Below are positions 17,160 through 26,342 of a stretch of 64,000 bases of DNA, one piece after another. Location: the NCBI RefSeq assembly GCF_018343715.1, contig NZ_JAGYPL010000002.1:1192675-1256674 (forward strand), given 5' to 3'. A program made the position numbers and the translations under genes. Each line of letters begins with the position of its first letter. Position 1 is the first letter of the stretch. Under the pieces are notes generated by a model. It was not told the DNA's origin, ran no database searches, and saw nothing but the letters and a program-made list of their open reading frames with translations. This stretch comes from Bacillus sp. FJAT-49711 (lineage in GTDB: Bacteria; Bacillota; Bacilli; Bacillales; Bacillaceae_C).

Positions 17160-18176
17160 ATGAGAACAATCGTATGCCAAGAGCCATTTGTCTTCAATAT
17201 TAAAAATGCTGAAAAACCAAAATGTCATCATGGAGAGGCGCTAGTAAGGATTAAGAGAATTGGCATATGCGGAACAGACATGCACGCCTTTAGAGGAAAT
17301 CAACCATATTTTTCTTATCCCCGAATACTAGGACATGAACTATCTGGAATTGTGGAAAAAGTGAACTGTGACCATTCTAATATTAAGGTCGGAGATCGAG
17401 TATCAGTACTCCCCTATATGGAATGCGGAGAATGTTCGGCTTGTCGGTCAGGTAAAACTAATTGCTGTTCAGCATTATCAGTACTTGGAGTTCACGAAGA
17501 TGGGGGAATGAGAGAATACATCACTGTTCCAGTCGATCATATAATAGAAACGAATAATCTAACTTTAGACGACGCAGCGATGATTGAACCTCTGAGCATT
17601 GGGGCACATGCAGTAAGAAGAGCACATTTGCGTAAAGGGGAAAAGGTCCTTGTTATTGGAGCTGGCCCGATTGGATTAGCAGTGATGTCATTCGCTGCAT
17701 TGGAAGGCGCCTCTGTTGTCGCGATGGATATAAATGAAGAACGATTGACATTTTGTGAAAATCAGATTGGTGTACTCGACTCGATTGTACCGAACGAACA
17801 AAGCAGGGAAACTCTAAGGGAAATATTTAATGGGGAGCTGCCAGAAACCGTCTTTGATGCAACAGGAAATGTTCATTCTATGAATTCATCTTTTCAATTT
17901 CCGGAGCAAGGCGGCAAACTAGTGTTTGTCGGCTTAGTGAAGGAACAAATTACTTTTTCAGATCCTGAGTTTCATAGAAAAGAATTGACGTTATTTAGCA
18001 GTAGAAATGCAACAAAAGATGATTTTAATTACGTAAAGGAATCACTTGAAAAAGGAAGAATAAATATTAGCAAATTTATCACACATCGCAGTACATTTGA
18101 AAATCTAACATCGACTTTTAATGAATGGCTGAAACGAGATTCCAATGTTATTAAAGTATTGATAGAAATAGAATGA
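17160..18176 (+). CDS. Zinc-dependent alcohol/sugar-acid dehydrogenase (LgoD/RspB-like)
   Basis: 338-residue medium-chain zinc dehydrogenase. Catalytic zinc ligands Cys37 (GICGTD) and His59-Glu60 (GHE); structural-zinc cysteines at about 89, 92, 95 and 103; nucleotide-binding GAGPIG near 165. The sequence (GNQPYFSYPRILGHE, SVLGVHEDGG, AHAVRRA, SDPEFHRKELTLFSSRNAT) closely follows E. coli LgoD (YjjN), the L-galactonate 5-dehydrogenase, and RspB, so oxidation of a sugar acid or polyol with NAD(P) is the likely reaction. Start ATG 17160 behind GGAAGGTGAG; the frame open from 17118 runs through the terminator tail and cre site and is rejected. Followed by araM and GH127 genes on the same strand. 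Confidence 0.87.
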   Translation: MRTIVCQEPFVFNIKNAEKPKCHHGEALVRIKRIGICGTDMHAFRGNQPYFSYPRILGHELSGIVEKVNCDHSNIKVGDRVSVLPYMECGECSACRSGKTNCCSALSVLGVHEDGGMREYITVPVDHIIETNNLTLDDAAMIEPLSIGAHAVRRAHLRKGEKVLVIGAGPIGLAVMSFAALEGASVVAMDINEERLTFCENQIGVLDSIVPNEQSRETLREIFNGELPETVFDATGNVHSMNSSFQFPEQGGKLVFVGLVKEQITFSDPEFHRKELTLFSSRNATKDDFNYVKESLEKGRINISKFITHRSTFENLTSTFNEWLKRDSNVIKVLIEIE

Positions 18177-18313
18177 ATTCCGGATGGTTATGCGTACAGG
18201 TAGAGAATATATTTACTTTTATTGTAAAGATCTTCCTTAACTAATTGAATTTACATACCTAAAATGATAACATGTTCGTACAAGTAATTTTAAAAAAGGA
18301 GGGATTGCAACAT

Positions 18314-19492
18314 ATGGAATTAGAAGAAATGATAAGCGAAATAGGAGCATTAGGTAAAAAATGCACTTGTGGACATATCCATCATCATATTCCAATTGAA
18401 ACGATGTTTATTGGTGTCGATGCTTTTGAAACATGCTCGTCCTTTCTTTCAGAAAAAAAATTTAAGCGTGTCCTTCTAATAGCAGATCATAACACATACG
18501 CTGCTGCGGGAGAAAAACTAGCAAAAACTTTACGAAATTCCAAAATCGAATGTTCCGTATGCTTAATTGAACCAAATAAAATTGGCGACATAGTAGCAGA
18601 TGAAGTTTCGATTGTGCAAGCATTTTTGGATATTAATGAACAAACGGATGCTCTTCTTGCAGTCGGATCAGGCACCCTGCATGATATTACAAGATTTTGT
18701 AGTGCTAAATCAGGAAAGCCGTTTATTTCGATTCCTACAGCAGCCTCTGTTGATGGTTTTACTTCGCTAGGTGCTCCATTAATCGTTCGTGGTGTAAAAA
18801 AGACGTTTCAAACTGTATCGCCGATCGCCCTTTTTGCTGATATCGATGTACTGGTGAATGCTCCAACAGAGATGACAGCAGCTGGATTTGGCGATATGTT
18901 GGCGAAATTTACATCTCTTGCGGATTGGAATTTTGGCAGATTCATAGCCGACGAGCCGTATTGTTCACTTGCTGCCTCAATAACGAGGGAAGCGCTGGAA
19001 AATTGTGTGGACAAGATTGATAAAATTGCAGCGAGGGACGAAGAGGGGATTCGTATTTTACTTACTTCTCTTATTCAATCGGGGCTCGCGATGCTTTTAT
19101 TTGGGCAGTCCCATCCTGCTTCTGGCGGGGAACACCACCTATCGCACTATTGGGAGATGGAATTTTTACAGAAAAATCGCCCTCAAGTATTGCATGGTGC
19201 AAAGGTCGGTGTCAGTTCGGTTTTACTCTCGAAGCTTTACCGCGAATGGTTTACATCAGGGGAATTATTACCTAAAGCATTAAACGATCGAAATGATCAA
19301 ATCGCTAAGATTGTGGACGCGATTCCTCATGCTGACCAGTTAGCAGAACTGCTCAAAAAAGTCGGAGGGCCAACAACACCTGAAGAGTTAAGCATAAGCG
19401 AAGATCTTGTTAAAAGAAGTTTAAAAGAAGCCCATTTGTTGAGAGATCGCTTTACAATGTTGAAGTGTTATAACATCAAGTTCAGTCAATAA
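18314..19492 (+). CDS. araM: sn-glycerol-1-phosphate dehydrogenase AraM/EgsA
   Basis: 392-residue iron-alcohol-dehydrogenase-fold protein of the AraM/EgsA family, which reduces dihydroxyacetone phosphate to glycerol-1-phosphate. Visible are the NAD-binding AVGSGTLHDITRF (about residues 114-126), the conserved PTAASVDGFTS, and metal-ligand histidines in SGGEHHLSHYWEM and LHGAKVGV. Start ATG 18314 with AAGGAGGG upstream; the longer frame from 18272 is rejected. In B. subtilis araM lies within the arabinose operon, and here the next gene is an L-arabinofuranosidase, so the association with arabinose use is repeated. Role in arabinose metabolism is not understood; the product is a precursor of heptaprenylglyceryl phosphate. 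Confidence 0.88.
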   Translation: MELEEMISEIGALGKKCTCGHIHHHIPIETMFIGVDAFETCSSFLSEKKFKRVLLIADHNTYAAAGEKLAKTLRNSKIECSVCLIEPNKIGDIVADEVSIVQAFLDINEQTDALLAVGSGTLHDITRFCSAKSGKPFISIPTAASVDGFTSLGAPLIVRGVKKTFQTVSPIALFADIDVLVNAPTEMTAAGFGDMLAKFTSLADWNFGRFIADEPYCSLAASITREALENCVDKIDKIAARDEEGIRILLTSLIQSGLAMLLFGQSHPASGGEHHLSHYWEMEFLQKNRPQVLHGAKVGVSSVLLSKLYREWFTSGELLPKALNDRNDQIAKIVDAIPHADQLAELLKKVGGPTTPEELSISEDLVKRSLKEAHLLRDRFTMLKCYNIKFSQ

Positions 19493-19533
19493 GAAGAATT
19501 TTAGAAAAATTAAAATTCATAGGAGCTGAAAAA

Positions 19534-21444
19534 ATGTTAGGTCAACCAAAAGTAACGGATACGTTCTGGTGCAGGTATATGGATGTTGTTAGGGATGAAG
19601 TTATCCCTTATCAGTGGGAGGCTTTAAACGACCGCGTAGAGGGAGCTGCAAAAAGCCATGCGATTGAAAATATTCGGATTGCAGCAGGTGAAGCAGAAGG
19701 GGAGTATCACGGTTTTGTTTTCCAAGACAGTGACGTGGCGAAATGGCTGGAAGCAGTCGCGTATAGTTTGGCGACAGATCCAAATCCAGAACTTGAAAAA
19801 ACAGCGGATCAATTAATCGAATTGCTTGGTAGAGCGCAACAAGAAGATGGATATTTAAATACATATTTTACTGTTAAAGAACCTGATGCAAGATGGACGA
19901 ATTTACGAGATCAGCATGAATTATATTGTGCTGGCCATATGATTGAAGCGGCAGTCGCCTACTATGAAGCAACTGGCAAGCGTGAATTATTGAATATTAT
20001 GTGCCGGTTTGCGGATTATATTGATTCAGTGTTTGGTGAAGAAGAAGGGAAAATCCAAGGGTATGACGGTCACCAGGAAATCGAGCTTGCACTTGTAAAA
20101 CTATATGAAGTGACAGGAAATGAAAAATATTTAAAACTGAGCAGTTTTTTTATCGATGAACGTGGGAAACAGCCGCATTTTTTTGATAAGGAAAGTGAAG
20201 CGCGGGGCGACACGAATCCATTTTGGTATTTTGGAAGCTATAAATATAGCCAATCCCATCTGCCTGTACGTGATCAAAAAGAAGCGGTCGGACACTCAGT
20301 TCGTGCGATGTATATGTATGCAGCAATGGCGGATCTTGCTGTTAAAACCGGAGATGACACTTTAAAAGAAACGTGCAAGACACTCTGGGATAATGTGACG
20401 AATAAACAAATGTACATAACTGCTGGAATTGGATCAAGTGAATTTGGCGAAGCGTTCAGTTTTGACTATGATTTGCCGAATGATTTGTCTTACACAGAAA
20501 CGTGCGCTTCGATTGGGTTAGTATTTTGGGCAAGGAGAATGCTGAACCTAGAAGTGAATTCCTCCTACGCAGACGTGATGGAACGTGCACTATATAATGG
20601 AACGATTAGCGGTATGCACTTGGATGGGAAAAAATTTTTTTACGTAAATCCGCTTGAAGTATGGCCGGAAGCATGTTCTAGGCATGAAAAAAGACACGTA
20701 AAACCAGAGAGGCAAAAGTGGTTTAACTGTGCATGCTGTCCGCCAAATCTGGCAAGGTTAATTGCTTCTATCGGCCAATATATTTACACAGAGCGCAATG
20801 ATGAGATTTTTGTTAATTTATATATGAGTAATGATGCTTCATTTGATATTAATGGCAAAAAGGTTAATATCATTCAGAAAACAGAGTATCCGTGGGATGG
20901 AACAGTGTCGATTGCCATTTCACCTGAAGAAGCTGCTGAGTTTACAGTTGCCTTAAGAATTCCGGATTGGTGCAGAAAGGCGCATTTAAAAGTAAATGGA
21001 GAAAATATAGCTATCGAAAATACTGTTAATGGCTATGTTTATTTGAAACGCAATTGGAACAAGGATGATCAAATAGAATTATTGTTTGATATGCCAGTGG
21101 AACGGGTGAAATCCCATCCGCGTGTCAGAGAGAATGCTGGAAAAACAGCTCTGCAAAGAGGCCCAATCGTTTATTGTTTAGAAGAAGTAGACAATGGTTC
21201 TAATTTACCGAATATCTTTTTATCACAAAACGCTAGACTTGAAGCCCATTTTGACCAGGAACTTTTAGGTGGGATCGTTGTTATTCAAGCAGAGGCTAGT
21301 AGATTGAAAGAATCGGATTGGGGCCAAGTTTTATATAAACCAGCAAAAGAAATATATCAATCACATACATTAACGGCTGTTCCATATTTCGCTTGGTGTA
21401 ATCGAGAGCCGGGAGAAATGCTTGTTTGGGTTAATGAGAATTAA
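19534..21444 (+). CDS. GH127 beta-L-arabinofuranosidase
   Basis: 636-residue intracellular glycosidase of family GH127 (formerly DUF1680), typified by Bifidobacterium longum HypBA1, which releases L-arabinose from beta-1,2-linked arabinofuranosides of hydroxyproline-rich plant glycoproteins and arabinans. An (alpha/alpha)6 barrel covers about residues 1-400, with the zinc/catalytic cluster in EVWPEACSRHE (about 372-382) and FNCACCPPNLARL (about 396-408, the Cys being the nucleophile), followed by C-terminal beta-sandwich domains. There is no signal peptide. RBS AGGAGC, ATG 19534, 41 bp after araM, so co-transcribed. Family confident; exact glycosidic target inferred. Confidence 0.9.
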   Translation: MLGQPKVTDTFWCRYMDVVRDEVIPYQWEALNDRVEGAAKSHAIENIRIAAGEAEGEYHGFVFQDSDVAKWLEAVAYSLATDPNPELEKTADQLIELLGRAQQEDGYLNTYFTVKEPDARWTNLRDQHELYCAGHMIEAAVAYYEATGKRELLNIMCRFADYIDSVFGEEEGKIQGYDGHQEIELALVKLYEVTGNEKYLKLSSFFIDERGKQPHFFDKESEARGDTNPFWYFGSYKYSQSHLPVRDQKEAVGHSVRAMYMYAAMADLAVKTGDDTLKETCKTLWDNVTNKQMYITAGIGSSEFGEAFSFDYDLPNDLSYTETCASIGLVFWARRMLNLEVNSSYADVMERALYNGTISGMHLDGKKFFYVNPLEVWPEACSRHEKRHVKPERQKWFNCACCPPNLARLIASIGQYIYTERNDEIFVNLYMSNDASFDINGKKVNIIQKTEYPWDGTVSIAISPEEAAEFTVALRIPDWCRKAHLKVNGENIAIENTVNGYVYLKRNWNKDDQIELLFDMPVERVKSHPRVRENAGKTALQRGPIVYCLEEVDNGSNLPNIFLSQNARLEAHFDQELLGGIVVIQAEASRLKESDWGQVLYKPAKEIYQSHTLTAVPYFAWCNREPGEMLVWVNEN

Positions 21445-21456
21445 ATTATAATTACT

Positions 21457-21502
21457 AAGGCTGTACCTTTAGATCTAAGTTGTTAGATTAAAGGGCAGCC
21501 TT
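21457..21502 (+). terminator. Hairpin terminator after GH127 gene
   Basis: AAGGCTG pairs with CAGCCTT, enclosing CCTTT/AAAGG and further pairs. The T tail is short, so efficiency is uncertain. Confidence 0.65.
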
Positions 21503-21532
21503 TAGCTAAATGTGAAAACTTGTAAAATCGCA

Positions 21533-21561
21533 TTGACGTTTGTTTATATCAATAATATGAT
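21533..21561 (+). promoter_or_regulatory. Sigma-A promoter P1 of exporter operon
   Basis: TTGACG (21533-21538), 17-bp spacer, TATGAT (21556-21561). Both hexamers match five of six consensus bases. Confidence 0.7.
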
Positions 21562-21576
21562 AAAGTTATGCGAAAA

Positions 21577-21605
21577 CTGACATAATTTTATGACTAAAGT
21601 ATGAT
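21577..21605 (+). promoter_or_regulatory. Sigma-A promoter P2 of exporter operon
   Basis: CTGACA (21577-21582), 17-bp spacer, TATGAT (21600-21605). It repeats P1 44 bp downstream, giving tandem promoters. Confidence 0.6.
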
Positions 21606-21635
21606 ACTTCCCAATTCAATTTTGGAAAGTTATAT

Positions 21636-21649
21636 TGTAAGCGCTGACT
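21636..21649. promoter_or_regulatory. Candidate cre (CcpA) site before exporter operon
   Basis: TGTAAGCGCTGACT matches TGWAANCGNTNWCA at 13 of 14 positions (last base). It is about 25 bp downstream of the expected P2 start site, suited to roadblock repression. Confidence 0.45.
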
Positions 21650-21732
21650 TTGTAGGTTTTGTGCGGTAAAAAGGGGGGCATTTAAAGCATTCAAGCTTAA
21701 GCATCCAGAAATGATAGAAAGGTGCTGTAGAA

Positions 21733-22428
21733 ATGGAACCAGTTGTAAAAATAGAAAATATTAGCAAGTCTTTTGGATCAGGAAATAAAAAAGTAGAGAT
21801 TTTGGATGAAATTAACTTATCCATTGAGCCATATCAGTTGGTTGCCCTTAGAGGAAGATCGGGATCTGGAAAAACAACGTTGTTGAATTTAATCGGTGCC
21901 CTAGATAAACCAACAGGTGGAGAAATATATATTGAAGGAAATCCGATCAGTAAATACAATGAAAAGCAGCGTTCAGAGCTGCGTAGAAAGAAAATGGGCT
22001 TCGTGTTTCAGTCCTATGGACTCGTTCCACTTATGACAGTGGAAGAAAATATCGAGTTTGGACTTAGAATATCGGGGGTGCCGCGTGCAGAATGGGCAGA
22101 TAAAATAAATGAATCAATCGAGCTTGTCGGACTGTCAAAACGGATCAAGCATCGCCCATTTGAAATATCCGGTGGAGAGCAGCAAAGGGTTGCCATCGCA
22201 AGAGCAATTGCAACAAAGCCAGCTTTATTACTTGCGGATGAGCCTACTGCCGAATTAGACACGAAAACGGCATTCAGTATTATTAGCGCTTTTCAGGAAT
22301 TGGTGAAAAGTCGATCGACTACGATCGTGATGACGACCCATGACCCTGGCATTCTCGAAATAATAGATCACGTTTATACATTGGAGGATCGGAAAATTGC
22401 AAAAGAAAAACAAGAAATTATCATCTAA
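21733..22428 (+). CDS. ABC exporter ATPase, MacB/LolD type (first of two)
   Basis: 231-residue ATPase of the MacB/LolD/FtsE class, which drives FtsX-fold permeases. Walker A GRSGSGKT at 41-48, Q-loop in FVFQSYGLVPLMTVEENIEFG, signature SGGEQQRVAIARAI, Walker B LLLADEPTAELD and the H-loop TTHD. Start ATG 21733 after GAAAGGTG. It is the first gene of a four-gene operon: ATPase, lipoprotein adaptor, large permease, second ATPase. The adaptor gene starts inside its 3' end (22397), so the two are translationally coupled. Substrate unknown; antimicrobial peptides, lipopeptides or surface lipoproteins are typical for the class. Confidence 0.9.
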   Translation: MEPVVKIENISKSFGSGNKKVEILDEINLSIEPYQLVALRGRSGSGKTTLLNLIGALDKPTGGEIYIEGNPISKYNEKQRSELRRKKMGFVFQSYGLVPLMTVEENIEFGLRISGVPRAEWADKINESIELVGLSKRIKHRPFEISGGEQQRVAIARAIATKPALLLADEPTAELDTKTAFSIISAFQELVKSRSTTIVMTTHDPGILEIIDHVYTLEDRKIAKEKQEIII

Positions 22429-23446
22429 TAGACTAAATGTTTACTATTTAATAGGGGTCCTATCATTGCTTTTAATCTTTTTAGGTGGATGTTCTTTTTT
22501 ACCGAAGGAAGAGCCTGTATTAGCTCCACCGCTTGTTGAACCAGCTAAGCTTGATTATGAAACGGCAGAAGTGAAAAAATCTGAGATAATCAAAAGGGTT
22601 AAAGGTTCGGGGACACTCGTTCCAACAAGTCATCAAGATTTATATTATACAAAAGATGGCGGACGTTTAAAAAAGATTCATGTAAGAGAAGGGGACTTAG
22701 TTAAAAAAGGTCAAACACTTGCAGAATTAGAAACTGGGAATCTCGCATTTGAAATAGATCAAGCAAATATCGATTTGCAAAAAGCACAACTGAGACTTCA
22801 GCAAATGGAGGCAAATCAAGAAGATAAGTATTCCGTCGAAATGGGAAAATTAGACGTTCAAAGTATTAAAAATCGTCTTTACTTTATGAATAATCAGCTT
22901 GCTGAATCGAAAATTATTTCTCCAATTGACGGAGTCATTACATTCGTCACTGAAATACGTCAAGGACAAGGTGTTCCTGCCTATGAATCATTATTCCAAG
23001 TAGCTGAAACTACCCAGCTGCAAATACAATATACAGCTATGAACGCGAATGATTTAGCTGATGTTAAACTTGGAGTGGCTACTGTTACCAACTTAAAAGG
23101 TGAAGATATCAAAGGAAAAGTAGTACAAACACCTAAAGATGTTCCTGCAGATATTTATGAACAAAATCCAGATTTATATAGCAAGTCAATCCTTGTAGAG
23201 GTCGAAAAGCTACCGAAAGATGTAAAAGTCGGGGACATTGCTGGTATTGAAATTATAACAGCAAGGAAAAAGGATACTCTCGTCATCCCTAAAAATGGTC
23301 TTCGGACAACAGTGGGTAGAAACTATGTCCAAATCATGGTTGATAATACGAAACGTGAAGTAGACGTTGAAGTCGGAATTATTTCTTCTACAGAAGTGGA
23401 AGTGTTAAAAGGACTCGATGAAGGAGACATCATCATCTTAAAGTAG
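22397..23446 (+). CDS. Membrane-fusion / adaptor lipoprotein (MacA/HlyD-like)
   Basis: 349 residues from a TTG start 31 bases before the end of the ATPase gene, with GGAGG at 22383-22387. The N-terminus is a signal sequence ending in LGGC, Cys32 the likely lipidation site. Then a barrel-sandwich (lipoyl-like) half motif (GRLKKIHVREGDLVKKGQTLAELETG), a short coiled-coil hairpin (about 105-145), the second half motif (ESKIISPIDGVITFVTEIRQGQGV) and a beta-barrel/MP domain ending in VEVLKGLDEGDIIIL. This is the RND/MacA adaptor architecture with a much shortened hairpin, as expected in a monoderm where no TolC is reached. It probably sits on the permease and gates or receives substrate. Confidence 0.88.
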   Translation: MQKKNKKLSSNRLNVYYLIGVLSLLLIFLGGCSFLPKEEPVLAPPLVEPAKLDYETAEVKKSEIIKRVKGSGTLVPTSHQDLYYTKDGGRLKKIHVREGDLVKKGQTLAELETGNLAFEIDQANIDLQKAQLRLQQMEANQEDKYSVEMGKLDVQSIKNRLYFMNNQLAESKIISPIDGVITFVTEIRQGQGVPAYESLFQVAETTQLQIQYTAMNANDLADVKLGVATVTNLKGEDIKGKVVQTPKDVPADIYEQNPDLYSKSILVEVEKLPKDVKVGDIAGIEIITARKKDTLVIPKNGLRTTVGRNYVQIMVDNTKREVDVEVGIISSTEVEVLKGLDEGDIIILK

Positions 23447-23459
23447 GAGGGATAAGTCC

Positions 23460-26342
23460 GTGGCTATCATAAAGTTAATTTTTCGTAAGATGCTTAATAA
23501 TCGCTGGCTGACCGGAAGCTTATTCCTTGGGTTAATCATAACTGTTTCACTCGTTTCAAGTATTCCAACATATACTTCCAGCGTTTTACAAAAATTATTA
23601 GTTCGAGAATTAGAAGATCATCAAGTGAAAAAAAATCAATACCCAGGTGAATTTTCATTTTCTGATACATTTGCAAATTCTATAGTGAAAAATCCTGCTG
23701 AATCGCTTGCGAAAGTGGAGGAAATTAAAAAGAATATTGTAGATAGTGCAGGAATACCAGTAGTAGCAGATGTTAATTTAATCTCTACAACTCCGCTAAG
23801 AACAATGTTTGAAGAAGAGGAGCGGCGCGGAAGTTCACAAAATGCGGCAAAATTGCTCATGATTACTGGGATTGAAGATCATGTCACAATAACAGATGGA
23901 AAGTTTCCAAGTGAAAAAGCTGTAGATGGGGTCGTAGAAGTGCTAGTTTCAGAAACGGCTCTAGTTAAAAGAAGCATGGTGCTTGGGACTAACTTTATAG
24001 TCGGAAGTGAAAAAGAACATCAATTTATTATAAAGCCTGTAGGTACATTCCAACCGAAATCAGTTGAAAATCCATTTTGGTCTCTTGTTCCGCAATCATT
24101 CAACGATGATTTTATCGTTAATGAAAAATGGTTCAGAAGTGAATTGATACCGAAGCATGAAGCCATTTTAGGAATTGGCAGATTTAGTTCAGCTTTTGAT
24201 TACCATAAAATTGAAGCTATCCATTTTCCAACATTGCTTCGTATGGAATCAAAGTTGAAATCAGAAGTATCCAGCGTTAAGAAAGCAACTATTTTATTTA
24301 ACTTCCCAATCAAAAATATTTTAAAATCATATGACAGTAAAGGAAAGCAAATGACGACGATGCTTTGGTCGCTGAATGTACCGGTGCTCATTATGCTCGC
24401 CATTTATTTATATATGATTTCTCGTTTAATCATTGAAAGACAATTAAATGAAATAGCCGTCTTTACAAGTCGAGGCGCAAGTCGTTTTCAAATATTAGGA
24501 ATCTATTTTATCGAAATAGCCATTTTAGGTGCACTTGCTTTATTAATTGGCCCTCTCATCGGTTTGCAACTATGTAAATTACTTGGGGCTTCCAATGGAT
24601 TCCTTGAATTTATCCAAAGATCAGCTTTGCCGGTAAAACTCTCACTCAAATCCTATATGTATGCGCTTATTGCAGTATTAGCTTCTATAATTATGATCAT
24701 GATCCCTGTTTATAGAGCATCAGGGCAAAGTATTGTAAGTCATAAGCAACAATCAGCACGTGATGTTGGAAAAGTACCTTGGTACACGGTGATTTTTGAA
24801 TTTGCGGTTTTAGGAGTTTCTATATATGGACTTATGTCGTTTAACCGCAGCCAAAAGTTTTTACAGTCAGTTGATGTTGAAAGTTCTGATATCATGATTG
24901 ACCCAGAACTATTTTTCATGCCGGCACTTTTCATCATCGGTTTAGGATTAGTAGCGCTAAGAATCTATCCGTTGATTTTAAAATTGATTTATAAAATTGG
25001 CGAAAAGTTCTGGCCAGTATCGTTATATAGTACATTTTTACAAGTGAGCAGATCTACAAAACAATACCAGTTTCTTATGTTGTTTTTAGTTATGACGATA
25101 GGGATGGGTGTGTTCAGTGCGAGCGCTGCCCGGACGATCAACACGAACTTAGAAGAACAATTACTTTATAAAAATGGTTCGGAAATTCGCATGCTTTTAA
25201 GATGGGAAAGCAGTCGACCAGTGAATAGCGGTTATACTCCACCAAGCCCGAGCGGCCCAGACGGCGGCGGTGGCGGTGGCGGTTCAGAAGCTGCAGTTGA
25301 AGAAATCGAACCGCTAGTATATACGGAACCACCGTTTGATCCGATTCAAAAATTAAAACAAGTGGATAAAGCGGCTAAAGTTTTTAAAAAGGATTCCGTT
25401 TCCGTTACAACTCCAAGCGGAAAAAGTATCCATTATCCAACATTGATGGCAGTTGAACCGAAGGCATTTGGAGAAACGGCGTGGTTTAAGCCTTCCTTAT
25501 TGCCGCATCATTGGTTCCAATATTTAAACCTAATAGCAAATGAGCCTAGTGCCGTCCTTGTATCGAAAAAGGCAGCTGAAGCATTGGATCTTAAGCAAGG
25601 CGATTATATATCGATGCAATGGGCTGGTTCTGATTACGGTGAATTTGTCGTATACGGTATTATTGATTACTGGCCTTCCTTTAACCCTCTGGAAAAGTCA
25701 GTAGAAAATAAATCAGAGGGAGCGCTTATTGTAGCAAACTTACCGTACGTTCAAAATATGCTTGGGCTTGAGCCGTATGAAGTTTGGCTGAAAATGAAGC
25801 CAGATGTATCACGATCTGAATTTTACCAAGATATAAAAGACGCAAAAATTCCAGTTACCGTTATGAATGATGTCAATCCACAAATTACAGATTTGAAAAA
25901 TGGGGCATTATTATTAGGATTAAATGGTACAATGACATTAGGTTTCCTCATATCATTATTGATTTCATTTATCGGTTTCCTTTTATATTGGGTGCTCACG
26001 ATCAAATCGAGAACACTACAATATGGTATTTACCGGGCAATGGGGATTCCAATGCCAAAATTAATTGGGATTTTAGTTTCTGAACAAGTTTTAACCTCTG
26101 GATTTGCATGTATTCTCGGAATCATTGTAGGTGGGGTGACAAGTCAATTATTTGTCCCATTATTCAAGCTCTCGATGAATGTTAGAGACTTGATGCCGCC
26201 ATTTACTGTCATTTCGGATGCAAGCGATGAGGCGAAAATCTATATATTCTCGGCTCTTATGCTCATTCTGGGATCCGCCATATTAATTGGCTTCTTGAGA
26301 AAAATAAAAATTCATCAAGCCATAAAGTTAGGTGAAGATTAA
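23460..26342 (+). CDS. Large FtsX-fold ABC permease, two core modules
   Basis: 960-residue membrane protein from a GTG start with TAGGAGGG upstream. Layout: a membrane segment at about 15-40, an extracytoplasmic domain (about 45-300), three membrane segments of the first FtsX core (about 305-430), a further pair (about 445-520), a segment at about 540-560, a second extracytoplasmic domain (about 570-810) containing a Gly-rich linker (PDGGGGGGGSE, about 600-610), and three final segments (about 820-955). Two FtsX cores in one chain mean that one polypeptide could form a complete pseudo-dimeric transporter and bind two ATPases, which would fit the two different ATPase genes beside it. Substrate unknown. 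Confidence 0.85.
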   Translation: MAIIKLIFRKMLNNRWLTGSLFLGLIITVSLVSSIPTYTSSVLQKLLVRELEDHQVKKNQYPGEFSFSDTFANSIVKNPAESLAKVEEIKKNIVDSAGIPVVADVNLISTTPLRTMFEEEERRGSSQNAAKLLMITGIEDHVTITDGKFPSEKAVDGVVEVLVSETALVKRSMVLGTNFIVGSEKEHQFIIKPVGTFQPKSVENPFWSLVPQSFNDDFIVNEKWFRSELIPKHEAILGIGRFSSAFDYHKIEAIHFPTLLRMESKLKSEVSSVKKATILFNFPIKNILKSYDSKGKQMTTMLWSLNVPVLIMLAIYLYMISRLIIERQLNEIAVFTSRGASRFQILGIYFIEIAILGALALLIGPLIGLQLCKLLGASNGFLEFIQRSALPVKLSLKSYMYALIAVLASIIMIMIPVYRASGQSIVSHKQQSARDVGKVPWYTVIFEFAVLGVSIYGLMSFNRSQKFLQSVDVESSDIMIDPELFFMPALFIIGLGLVALRIYPLILKLIYKIGEKFWPVSLYSTFLQVSRSTKQYQFLMLFLVMTIGMGVFSASAARTINTNLEEQLLYKNGSEIRMLLRWESSRPVNSGYTPPSPSGPDGGGGGGGSEAAVEEIEPLVYTEPPFDPIQKLKQVDKAAKVFKKDSVSVTTPSGKSIHYPTLMAVEPKAFGETAWFKPSLLPHHWFQYLNLIANEPSAVLVSKKAAEALDLKQGDYISMQWAGSDYGEFVVYGIIDYWPSFNPLEKSVENKSEGALIVANLPYVQNMLGLEPYEVWLKMKPDVSRSEFYQDIKDAKIPVTVMNDVNPQITDLKNGALLLGLNGTMTLGFLISLLISFIGFLLYWVLTIKSRTLQYGIYRAMGIPMPKLIGILVSEQVLTSGFACILGIIVGGVTSQLFVPLFKLSMNVRDLMPPFTVISDASDEAKIYIFSALMLILGSAILIGFLRKIKIHQAIKLGED

